DNA from: Mycolicibacter hiberniae
Lineage (GTDB): Bacteria > Actinomycetota > Actinomycetes > Mycobacteriales > Mycobacteriaceae
DNA: 64,000 nt
Assembly: GCF_010729485.1 (NCBI RefSeq)
Contig: NZ_AP022609.1
Coordinates: forward strand, 3,720,001-3,784,000
Reading direction: 5' to 3'
Made by a program: the position numbers and the translations under genes. Shown here piece after piece: positions 8,722 to 17,055 of the stretch (the first letter of the stretch is position 1; every line of letters starts with the position of its first letter). The notes beneath the pieces were generated by a model, which saw only the letters and a program-made list of their open reading frames with translations, was not told the origin of the DNA and searched no databases.

Positions 8722-9525
8722 GTGTCCGACTCCCCCTCCAGCGACCACCCGTCGCTTTCCCGCCCGGTGTCCCGGCGTACCGCGCTGCGGTACGCCTCTG
8801 CGCTCTCGGCGGTGGCCGGCCTGGGCGCTGCCGCCTCGGCGGTGCCCCGGGCGTCGGCCGCGGCCCCGATGCTGATCGACTACGCCATGCGCCAGATCCC
8901 GGCCGAGGCCATCCGGGCCGCCGGTTACGCCGGGGTGATCAACTACGTGTCGATGTCGCGGCCCGGCTCGTCCTTCGGCGCCAAGCCGATCACCCGCCCC
9001 TATGCCGAGTCTCTGGCCGCGGCGGGCCTGGTGATCGTCAGCAACTACCAGTACGGCAAGCCTGGCGGTACCGCACCGTCGGACTTCACCCGCGGGTTCG
9101 CCGGAGGGGTCGCCGACGCGCAGACCGCCTGGCAACTGCACACCGCTGCCGGCGGGGGCCGCAGCGCTCCGATCTTCTTCAGCGTCGACGACGACATCGA
9201 CCGCAACACCTGGAATTCCGTCGCACTCCAGTGGTTCCGGGGAATCAACTCGGTTCTGGGAGTCCAGCGCACCGGGGTCTACGGTGGCGTGAACGTGTGT
9301 CAGTGGGCGGGCGCCGACGGTGTCATCGGCAACTCCAGCACCCCCGGCCATCGCTGGGCCTGGCAGACGCGGTCCTGGTCGCGGGGGCAGCGTGACCCCG
9401 CAGCAGTGCTGTTCCAGCGAGTGGTGAGTACCGCATCGAGCCCCGGCCCGATAGTCGGCGGGATCGAGGTCGACGTCAACGACGTGCTGGCCCCGGACTG
9501 CGGCCAGTGGAACCTGCACCCCTGA
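8722..9525 (+). CDS. DUF1906 glycoside-hydrolase-like protein, Tat-exported (paralogue)
   Basis: A 267-residue paralogue of the protein at 6709-7485. It has a canonical twin-arginine signal (SRRTALRYASALSAVAGLG) with a likely cut after ASAAA, then a DUF1906 domain: LIDYAMRQIPAEAIRAAGYAG, SNYQYGKPGG, FFSVDDDIDRNTW, GVYGGVNVCQW and the terminal IEVDVNDVLAPDCGQWN. The Asp-rich strand ends are preserved in both copies, so both may be active. Rv2525c is the best-studied relative. It diverges from the TesB gene and is the last plus-strand gene before the Pfa-like cluster. Confidence 0.87.
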   Translation: MSDSPSSDHPSLSRPVSRRTALRYASALSAVAGLGAAASAVPRASAAAPMLIDYAMRQIPAEAIRAAGYAGVINYVSMSRPGSSFGAKPITRPYAESLAAAGLVIVSNYQYGKPGGTAPSDFTRGFAGGVADAQTAWQLHTAAGGGRSAPIFFSVDDDIDRNTWNSVALQWFRGINSVLGVQRTGVYGGVNVCQWAGADGVIGNSSTPGHRWAWQTRSWSRGQRDPAAVLFQRVVSTASSPGPIVGGIEVDVNDVLAPDCGQWNLHP

Positions 9526-9539
9526 GCCTCAGGTGAGGA

Positions 9540-9626
9540 TCAGGACCTGCTGGCGAGGAAGAACACCACAGTGAGCATTACGACAGACGCGAGGCACGTG
9601 TACACGCCCAGGGTCGCTGACGACAT
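9540..9626 (-). CDS. Small single-span membrane peptide (28 aa)
   Basis: A short unlisted frame encodes 28 residues: MSSATLGVYTC, then a strongly hydrophobic stretch LASVVMLTVVFFLA and a polar end SRS. This reads as one transmembrane helix. An AGGAG ribosome binding site lies 7 bases before the ATG. It lies 140 bases downstream of the PfaC-like gene on the same strand and converges with the DUF1906 gene. It could be a lipid-synthase-associated membrane peptide or an independent mini-protein. No family is recognised. Conservation in related genomes would decide whether it is real. Confidence 0.45.
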   Translation of the reverse strand: MSSATLGVYTCLASVVMLTVVFFLASRS

Positions 9627-9706
9627 AAAGGGGCTCCTGTCTGCGAGGGCTTGGTATGCGGCCGATCCACACCAGCCGCGTAGCTGGACGGCTGTGCCGC
9701 GATCGT

Positions 9707-9719
9707 GACTAAGTTAGTC
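9707..9719. promoter_or_regulatory. Short palindrome between PfaC-like gene and small ORF
   Basis: A perfect inverted repeat GACTAA-g-TTAGTC lies in the 139-base gap after the synthase gene. It is too short and loopless for a terminator and is more like an operator half-site pair for a dimeric regulator. The function is unproven. Confidence 0.3.
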
Positions 9720-9765
9720 GCCGCGCAGCGCCGCCGTCAACAACACCACCGGGGCCGTCGGCTGG

Positions 9766-12700
9766 TCAGGACGCGCTGAGCTCGGCTGCCTTGAGCGTTT
9801 CCCAGTCCTCGGCCGCGATCATGCTGCGCCAGTCGACGGGCAAAGAGTCCAGGGCGTCCTCGATGCAGTGCCACACCGACTCCAGCGGCGAGGCGCCGGG
9901 GGCTGCGGCCGTGACCCGGCTCTCGACGTCGTAGTTCGGTGCATGCGGTGCGTCGCTGAACGGTGCGAGCTCGTTGATCGCGTCGATGACAAAGCGTCGC
10001 AGCTCCGCGTAGGGCCGGCCGCGCAGCTCCTCGGGCTCGATCGGGCGACCGAAGATGTAGTCCTGGGCGGTATGGCCGTAGGGCACCTCGAGTTTGTGGG
10101 GCAACGGCTCCTCGGGCAGGCCTCCGGCGAAATACAGCGGGACGATGGGCATCGACATCTCCAACGCCATGTCCAGCAACGTCGAGGTCAGCCGCTGGAC
10201 TCGCTGTCCGGAGCTGACGCTGCGGGTGCCGTCGGCGTGCACCATGACAGATATCCCGCGGTCGGCGATATCACGCTTGAGGTCGTCGACCAGGCCGAAG
10301 AACTCCTGTGGCTGTTGCTGGTCGAAATAACGCAGGTGGCCGAGTTGCTTGCCCGCCGCCGTGTCGATCATCTGTAAAAGGTTGCCCACCCAGCCGGTTT
10401 CGTGTTTGGCGTGGCCGATGGTGACGACTTTGGTGCCGGTCAGCCACGACCCCACGGTGGTGCCCAGCAATGATTCGACCTGCACCTGGTGGTTCGCCAG
10501 GAGCAGGACCGGCCGGCCGTGCACCGCCGCCATGGCATCGGGGTCCGTGACGACGACGTGCCGTACGTAGCGCGACAACACGGCACCCAGCGCCAGCTCG
10601 CCGAACCAGCCCTGCGTCATTCCCGCGCTCTCAGTCCACCAGGCGCGGACCGGCTCCCAATCGGTTGTGCTCGATGCGCTCGCGCGGGATGAGCCCGGCC
10701 CGAGCTTTTCGATCTCGACGGTGATCCGCTCCAGCGGCAGCGCCGGGCAGCTCACCTGACCGTCGACGATCTGGACCTTCGACGGGTGGACGGCGTTGTG
10801 CACGGCGTCGGCGACCGCCTCCTTGGTCACGATGTCGCGCAACAGCGAATCACCTTGGCCCGCCGTGTCGTACACGGCCTGCAGGGTGCCCTTGAACCAG
10901 TCGAGCGTTGCCATGCGTGCGGTGTCGAGTTCGAGCACGCCGCGTCCCAGCCGCTCGCTGAGCGACAGCCCGGGCACCGCCCGCCGCTGCGCCATGAATG
11001 CGCGCCGTTGCGGACCGCCGACCTCGGCCAGCGGCCCCTTGCTCAGCAGAAACTCGGCCATTCGGATTCGGGCCCATGGCTTTCCGCCGGAGCTCAGCCA
11101 CAGGTCGAACGTCGGCATCCGGCCCTCGTCGTCGTCGAATCCCACGAAGCGGGCCTCGACATCGACAGTTCCCGCCTCGGGCGTATCGGCGTAGAAGCGG
11201 GCCGAGAGGATACGGCGCGGAAACCCGACGTCGGGGTCGCGCGCTTCGGCATACGATGCGGGATCGGCGGCGTCGGTGGTCCACACGCTCATCGCGGTAT
11301 GCGGCACCACGTGCAGCGCCCCGTCGAGCAATCCGGGCTGCAAAGCACCGGCCGGTACCGCACACCGGTCGATCGCGAGCGTGCCGGTCGAGCCGTTGCG
11401 GCCGATCTGTGCACCGTCGATCAGGGTCGCGAAGGCCGGGCCGTGAAACACCGTTCCGTCATAGGGGTTGGCGTAAGGCACCGCATCCTCCAGCGGAGCC
11501 GGCGGCTCGGGCTCTCCGGAATACGCCGCCGCGGTGCGCACAACAGCATGGGCATGAATCTCCCAGCGAGACAGCTCCGCTCGGGGGGCATCGCGCCAGA
11601 CCTCCAGCCGGCCGCGAAAAAGCCCGGGCTCCTGCTCAGGCTCCAGCACCACCCGCAGTTGCTGCGGAGAGTCGACGACCACCCACCGCACCATCTGCAC
11701 ATCGGTGATCTCGACGACTTTGGCTCCGCCGGACGCCCGGATCGCCGCCTGGGCGAACAGGTCCATGACCGACATCATCGGCAGCGACGGAATCACATAC
11801 GTCGGGCAGTGATCGACAACCCAGGCGTCACTGACCGGGTCCAGCGCGACGTCCATCGTGGTGGCCTGCCCCGGCGCGGCCGGCGCTGCAGGGTCCGCGG
11901 GTACAGGTGCCTGCTGGGCGGCCGTGCCGGTGCCGGCCTGCGACGCCGGGGCACTCCCCCCGGCCACGATGCGCATACCCAGGTTGCTCGCGGTGTAGAT
12001 GCGCTTGTTATCGACCCACAGGGACGCCTCGGCCACCGCGAGAATCCCGGCGTCCTCACGATCGATCCGGGTGATCTCGACCTGCGCGGTGATCTGCTTG
12101 TTGGTGGGCACGATCTGACCGCGGTAGCGCCAGGTCATCGCGTCGTGCAGCGCCACCGGCTCGAAGCGAGCCGCCGGGCCGGCTTCCTTACCGAGTCCGA
12201 GGTCCAGCATCCCGAACTGCAGGAGCTGCAACAGCATCTCGATGCCCAGGGACCCCGGTTGCACCGGGTCCTGGAAGAAGTGCGCCTTGAAATACCACTC
12301 GCCCGGGTTGACGTCTTTGACGCCGCGCCACTGGCCCAGCCCGGCGCTGCCCGCGTCGGGCCAGCGACCGGTGACCCGATCCACCATCAGCAGCATCGGG
12401 TCCGCCAGCCGCGCCCCGGGGCCGAAGTACTCGGCCGGCCGCGCAGTCAGGTCCACGACCGGCGCCGCGCAGGGCTGCGTCAGCGACGCCCGCTGGGCAT
12501 CGCTGACCGGGAGACCCACCTGGTTCTGCAGCGCTTCGCGTTTGAAGTAGCCGAACACGGTGTCGAAGGTGTAGACCGGTCCGTCGTCGGCGGTGATCTC
12601 GCCGTCGAAGCCGACGATGATGGTTCCCGCGGCCTTGGCGAGGCTCTTCAGCTTCACCTTGATTCGCAGCGTTCCGGTCGACGGGGTCACCTCGCGGTGT

Positions 12701-15700
12701 TGGGTTCCCGTCCCGTCCAGGTTGCGGAAGAACAGGTCGGCCTCACCGTCCAGCGGACAACCGACGTAGCTGGCAAGCCAGCCGCAGGGCTGCAGTGCAA
12801 CCTCCATGAGTACCGCGTTGGGCATCGTCTCGTCCCCGTCGCCGGCACCGTTCTCGGCGAAATACCAAGCATCGGCGGGAACGTCGTACTCCACGACGAC
12901 TTCGGCGCCGGCCTTCATCACCCCGGTCTCACCGACCAGCTCGGCCACCCGGGACATGAAGTGATACGGCGGTCCGGGCAGGCGGGCCGCCTTGCGGGGG
13001 GAGTCGAACTTCTCGAACAGCGGGCCAAAGGCCATGGACGGCTTGGCGATGGCGCTGGCGAGCATGGCCTGGTAGTCGTAGCGGAATCCGTTGACCTCGG
13101 CGACTTCCTTGGGCTCGACGTAGCCCTCGAGCTCCGCGACTCCGAGATCCATCGGCCATCCGGGCGAGAGCTTCAGTCCCATCCGCTCGCAGTGGAAGGC
13201 GGGCAGCCCGTCGACGGTGCAGAGCAGGTCGGCGAACAGTGTCGGCTCGGGTCCGGCGATCACCTCGCGGACGAACACCTCATAGACCACCTCGCGGGAC
13301 TGCGGTGTCACCTGGCCCCGGCAGCGCAGCTTGTAGGTCTCGAAGGGCACCGGTTCGAATCGCCAGCCGTCGCAGTCGAGCGTCATGCCCAGGGCGGTCA
13401 TGTAGATGGCCATGGTCTGCATGGTCGCCTCGTACATGAGGGTTCCGGGCATGCAGGGGTCGTTCTTGAAATGGCCGGCGAAGAAACAGTTCTCGGCGGT
13501 GACGGGGGCAACGGCCCGCAGGTAGCCGCGACCCCAGGGCCCGCCGGTGAAGTCGATGTCGGTCACCTCGTCGACGAAGAGCATGTCGCCGGCGTGAATG
13601 CGGGGGGTGCGGGTGTGGCTGGCGGCCCGCTCGAAGCCGTCGCCGAAGGTCGCCCAGATCTCCCCGGACGCCATCGCCTCCAGATCCGCCCGCTGCAGCG
13701 AGGTGCGCGAGGTCTGGGCGGCGGTCACCTCCATCGGTCCGCTGACGGTGTGATCCTCGGGACGCCACAGGACTCCGCCGGACGCCGCCAGCTCCTCATC
13801 GGTGAAGAAACCCGCCTGGCCGTTACGCATCGACATCCGCTCGACGCCGTCGATGGTGCAGTCGTAGTGGAAGAAGAACAGCCGGACATCGCCCTGGCGG
13901 GCGTGACCGTCGACATGGATGTCGAACCGCAGGGTGTCGCCGATCTCGGGCAGGCCACCCAGGTAGGTCACCTCGCAGCCCAGCAGCCGGTAGACCCGTT
14001 CGCCCTTGTTGAGCAGGTCCGCGCCCATCCAGGAGATGAGCATCAAGTCGGCCTGGCCGCTTTCGATCATGATGCCGGCGGGCATCCGGCCCTGCTGCAG
14101 CCACCAGGAGTCCGCATTGACGTCGGTTTCGGTCCACAGCGTTCCGGTCCCGTTCTTGGCCGGCTCGGCGTCGATACCCAGCAACCGATCCGCCAGCAGC
14201 AGCGGCGGTTCGGGCATCCGGACCTGCCGCGGGTACTGGTCCTGCTCGGCGAACGCCGGGCCGAAGATCTCCGAGATGTTCCCGGAGGCGTGCACGCGCA
14301 AACCGTCCTTGTCGAGCTGCAGACCGACCGGTTCGCGTTTGACCGTCGGCGCCGGGACCACCTTGTCGGCCGGCTTGACCGGCTGGATGGACCGGCTGGC
14401 GCCGGCGGAGGTCTGCGGGGTGCCGGGCACAGCGCCGCTGCCGGTCGCCACCGGGATGGGTGCCGGCGGAGGTGCGGGGGTGATTGGTGCCGCGCCCAGC
14501 GGCAGCCGGGCCAACGACTCCGCGACGGTTGCCAAAGCCGGCGGCATTGGAAGTTGTGTTGGCATGAATCGCTCCAGTTGATGAGGGGGGTTCGGCCCGG
14601 CGTCCGGTGGGCGTTGGGGCAGCACGACAGCGGGCAGGTGCGCGGGAAAGTTGAGTCGGATGGCCTTGCCACCGCCGGCCGGGGCTTCCGGCGCCGTCAA
14701 TGCCGCGGCCTCCGGCGCTGTGGCAGACGACACCAGCACGATCTGCTGCCGCTGTTCGGCCATCCCGGTGAGTTCCACAGCGACGCATCGGCGCTCGGAT
14801 GTCCAGGGCTCGCCGTCGGGCCAGACGCCCAGGGCGCCGTAGAGCACGCCCGCCGCCACGTGCAGCAGCCCCGAGGCGGCGTGCGCGTGGCCCAGCAGCG
14901 CCGAGAGGTTCACCGCACCGGGGACGGTGCCCAGGTGCAGGCATTCGGTATCGGCCTGCTGATCGGCGGGCAGGGTGGCATAGATCGTGTCGTTGTCGCG
15001 ACGCGCATCGGCGGCGCGCTTGAGGATGAGCACCACCGCGGCGTCGCCGGGTATCTGTTCGTCCGCGTGCAGCAGGACCCGAGCCGCTGCCTCGTGCACG
15101 GGCTCGCAGCTGAGATCGACCGCGCCCACCACGGCCGCGTCGATCTCGCCGCGACGCAGGGCTCGCGCGGCCATCTCCAGGGCCGTGGTCCCCGAGAGCT
15201 GTTCGCGCGACACGGTGAAACTGGGCCCGCGCAAGTCGAATTGGCTGTTCAGCCGGTTGGCGACGATGTTCGGCATGGCACCGACGACACCGGCGGCGGT
15301 CCATCCGCCGACGACACCGTCGCGGGCCGCACGCAGCTGTTCGGGGTCGTCGACGTCGTCGGCCAGCCGCCAGCGCAGGCCGAAGCGGGTGACCTCGGCG
15401 TCGCAACCCATCCCGACGATGACGCTCGTGGAATCGGGCGGCAGGCTCCTGATCTGGTCGCCGATGTGCAGCGCGGAGCCCAGCAGGGCAAGTTGTTGAG
15501 GCTGGGTCTGTTTGAGATCCGCAGGCGGGAAACGGGTTTGGGTCAGATCGAGGCAGATTTCCTGCATTCGGGCGCCTCGAATACCGTCGGTGTCAGCCGG
15601 TATCGGCCGACATGACTTCAAGTGCTCGGCGACCGACGCGGTCCCGTGTCCATCGCCGACCAGCAGACTCAGGCCCACGATGGCGATCTCCGGGTCGGGC

Positions 15701-17034
15701 AGCGGTGCGGTGACCGGGGAGGCCGTTGTGCCGCCGTGCCCTTCGACCCACTCTTCGAGAAGCAGGTGGGCATTGTTGCCGCCGAAGCCGAAGTTGTTGA
15801 CCGCGGCGCGGCGCGGGCCGTCGCTCTCCCACGGCTCGGCTTCGGTGAGCAGCCGGAACGGCGAGTCGGCGAGGAACGGCAGCGGATCTTCGGCGTGCAG
15901 GGTGGGGGGACGTATCCCCGCCCGCATCGCCGCGAGTACCTTGATGGCTCCTGCCGCGCCGGACGCGGTGATCGAGTGGCCCAGATTGGATTTCAGCGAG
16001 CCGATGGGTACACCCGTCATGCCGCCGAAGATGCGGGCCATGCTCATCAGTTCGGTCAGATCGCCGCGCGACGTCCCGGTGGCATGGCACTCGATGAGGG
16101 AGATGTCTCGCGGATCGAGCCCGGCCATCTCATAGGCCAGCCGCATCGCCCGTTCCTGCCCGTCCTGGGAGGGCACCAGGAAGCCGTGTCCCCGGCCGTC
16201 ATTGCTCAGGCCCACACCCCGGATGACGCCCAGGATGGTGTTGCCGTCGGCGACGGCGTCGTCGAGACGGCGCAGCACCAGGATGGCCGCGCCTTCGGCT
16301 GGGACCAGCCCGTCGGCGCCGTTGTTGAACGGCCGGGACCGTCCCGTTCGGCTCAGCGCCTGCAGGGCGGTGAAGCCGACGTGCAGCAGAAGATCACTGG
16401 CGCCGTTGATGCCGCCGGCGAACATGACATCGGCGGTCCGGTCATGCAGGCGATCACATGCCAGTTTGATGGCGTAGAGCGACGAGGCGCAGGCGGCGTC
16501 GAGCGCCGTGGCGACTCCGGTGAGGCCCAGCGCCGCGGCGATCAGGTGCGCCGGCAGTCCGGACATGAACCGGTTGCGCCAGTCGACGCCTTGCCCTGCC
16601 CGCCAGACCGATTCGGCCAGGTCGGTCATCTTCTTGGTCGGGTAGCTCAGGTTGCCCAGGACTATGCCCGCCGAACCCTGGACCTCCCCGGCCCGCCAGC
16701 CCGCACTGTCGAGGGCTTGTCTGGCCGCCTCGATGCCCCACCGGTAGAGCGGATCCAATCCGGCGAGATCGTCGGCGTCGAGGAACAGCCCGCGCGGATC
16801 GAAGACCTCGTCGAACCCGCGGACGTAGCCGCCGCGATCTGACCAGGTTCGGTCCAGTTCAGGCGCATCAGTGGGCGCGCACAGCACCCGGTGCGGGGAG
16901 ACGCCCCAGTGATTTGGGTCCGGCGAGCCCAGGGTGTCGTGGCCGTCGCGGACCGTGGTCCACAGCTGTGCCGCGTTGAGCCCTCCGGGCAGGACGCAGC
17001 CCTGCCCGACGATGGCGATGGGATCAAACTTCAC
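9766..17034 (-). CDS. PfaC-like lipid synthase: KS-CLF-DH-DH-DH-acyltransferase
   Basis: A 2422-residue multidomain protein. Residues 1-430 are a ketosynthase with intact Cys182, His317 and His353. Residues 448-775 are a second KS-like domain whose active-site Cys is replaced by Gln (SREQLSG), a chain-length factor. A Pro/Ala linker (840-900) follows. Residues 925-1290 and 1330-1690 are two FabA-type double hotdogs; in each only the second half keeps the His of the GHF/AHF motif (His1188, His1585). Residues 1728-2000 are a PKS-type DH with His1742 and Asp1904. Residues 2140-2365 are a PlsC/AGPAT-like acyltransferase: NHQVQVES (H-x4-E rather than the usual H-x4-D), DGTRS and PIVPLYF. This is the PfaC plan with an added DH and acyltransferase, as described for terrestrial myxobacterial Pfa3. 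It starts 21 bases after the PfaA-like stop, so the genes are cotranscribed. The likely role is iterative acyl-chain building and transfer to a lysolipid. Confidence 0.88.
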   Translation of the reverse strand: MKFDPIAIVGQGCVLPGGLNAAQLWTTVRDGHDTLGSPDPNHWGVSPHRVLCAPTDAPELDRTWSDRGGYVRGFDEVFDPRGLFLDADDLAGLDPLYRWGIEAARQALDSAGWRAGEVQGSAGIVLGNLSYPTKKMTDLAESVWRAGQGVDWRNRFMSGLPAHLIAAALGLTGVATALDAACASSLYAIKLACDRLHDRTADVMFAGGINGASDLLLHVGFTALQALSRTGRSRPFNNGADGLVPAEGAAILVLRRLDDAVADGNTILGVIRGVGLSNDGRGHGFLVPSQDGQERAMRLAYEMAGLDPRDISLIECHATGTSRGDLTELMSMARIFGGMTGVPIGSLKSNLGHSITASGAAGAIKVLAAMRAGIRPPTLHAEDPLPFLADSPFRLLTEAEPWESDGPRRAAVNNFGFGGNNAHLLLEEWVEGHGGTTASPVTAPLPDPEIAIVGLSLLVGDGHGTASVAEHLKSCRPIPADTDGIRGARMQEICLDLTQTRFPPADLKQTQPQQLALLGSALHIGDQIRSLPPDSTSVIVGMGCDAEVTRFGLRWRLADDVDDPEQLRAARDGVVGGWTAAGVVGAMPNIVANRLNSQFDLRGPSFTVSREQLSGTTALEMAARALRRGEIDAAVVGAVDLSCEPVHEAAARVLLHADEQIPGDAAVVLILKRAADARRDNDTIYATLPADQQADTECLHLGTVPGAVNLSALLGHAHAASGLLHVAAGVLYGALGVWPDGEPWTSERRCVAVELTGMAEQRQQIVLVSSATAPEAAALTAPEAPAGGGKAIRLNFPAHLPAVVLPQRPPDAGPNPPHQLERFMPTQLPMPPALATVAESLARLPLGAAPITPAPPPAPIPVATGSGAVPGTPQTSAGASRSIQPVKPADKVVPAPTVKREPVGLQLDKDGLRVHASGNISEIFGPAFAEQDQYPRQVRMPEPPLLLADRLLGIDAEPAKNGTGTLWTETDVNADSWWLQQGRMPAGIMIESGQADLMLISWMGADLLNKGERVYRLLGCEVTYLGGLPEIGDTLRFDIHVDGHARQGDVRLFFFHYDCTIDGVERMSMRNGQAGFFTDEELAASGGVLWRPEDHTVSGPMEVTAAQTSRTSLQRADLEAMASGEIWATFGDGFERAASHTRTPRIHAGDMLFVDEVTDIDFTGGPWGRGYLRAVAPVTAENCFFAGHFKNDPCMPGTLMYEATMQTMAIYMTALGMTLDCDGWRFEPVPFETYKLRCRGQVTPQSREVVYEVFVREVIAGPEPTLFADLLCTVDGLPAFHCERMGLKLSPGWPMDLGVAELEGYVEPKEVAEVNGFRYDYQAMLASAIAKPSMAFGPLFEKFDSPRKAARLPGPPYHFMSRVAELVGETGVMKAGAEVVVEYDVPADAWYFAENGAGDGDETMPNAVLMEVALQPCGWLASYVGCPLDGEADLFFRNLDGTGTQHREVTPSTGTLRIKVKLKSLAKAAGTIIVGFDGEITADDGPVYTFDTVFGYFKREALQNQVGLPVSDAQRASLTQPCAAPVVDLTARPAEYFGPGARLADPMLLMVDRVTGRWPDAGSAGLGQWRGVKDVNPGEWYFKAHFFQDPVQPGSLGIEMLLQLLQFGMLDLGLGKEAGPAARFEPVALHDAMTWRYRGQIVPTNKQITAQVEITRIDREDAGILAVAEASLWVDNKRIYTASNLGMRIVAGGSAPASQAGTGTAAQQAPVPADPAAPAAPGQATTMDVALDPVSDAWVVDHCPTYVIPSLPMMSVMDLFAQAAIRASGGAKVVEITDVQMVRWVVVDSPQQLRVVLEPEQEPGLFRGRLEVWRDAPRAELSRWEIHAHAVVRTAAAYSGEPEPPAPLEDAVPYANPYDGTVFHGPAFATLIDGAQIGRNGSTGTLAIDRCAVPAGALQPGLLDGALHVVPHTAMSVWTTDAADPASYAEARDPDVGFPRRILSARFYADTPEAGTVDVEARFVGFDDDEGRMPTFDLWLSSGGKPWARIRMAEFLLSKGPLAEVGGPQRRAFMAQRRAVPGLSLSERLGRGVLELDTARMATLDWFKGTLQAVYDTAGQGDSLLRDIVTKEAVADAVHNAVHPSKVQIVDGQVSCPALPLERITVEIEKLGPGSSRASASSTTDWEPVRAWWTESAGMTQGWFGELALGAVLSRYVRHVVVTDPDAMAAVHGRPVLLLANHQVQVESLLGTTVGSWLTGTKVVTIGHAKHETGWVGNLLQMIDTAAGKQLGHLRYFDQQQPQEFFGLVDDLKRDIADRGISVMVHADGTRSVSSGQRVQRLTSTLLDMALEMSMPIVPLYFAGGLPEEPLPHKLEVPYGHTAQDYIFGRPIEPEELRGRPYAELRRFVIDAINELAPFSDAPHAPNYDVESRVTAAAPGASPLESVWHCIEDALDSLPVDWRSMIAAEDWETLKAAELSAS

Positions 17035-17055
17035 GTCGAATCAACCGTTGTCGAG

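Noticed and set aside
10786..15615. A 1609-codon open frame antisense to the PfaC-like gene
   Set aside because: It is a shadow of the high-GC coding strand; its translation is Arg/Gly/His-rich with no domains, while the opposite strand has full KS, CLF and DH motifs.
9766..17034. A malonyltransferase (PfaB-like) domain in the PfaC-like protein
   Set aside because: No GHSxG-type AT domain is visible; between CLF and the first DH there is only a Pro/Ala linker of about 130 residues.
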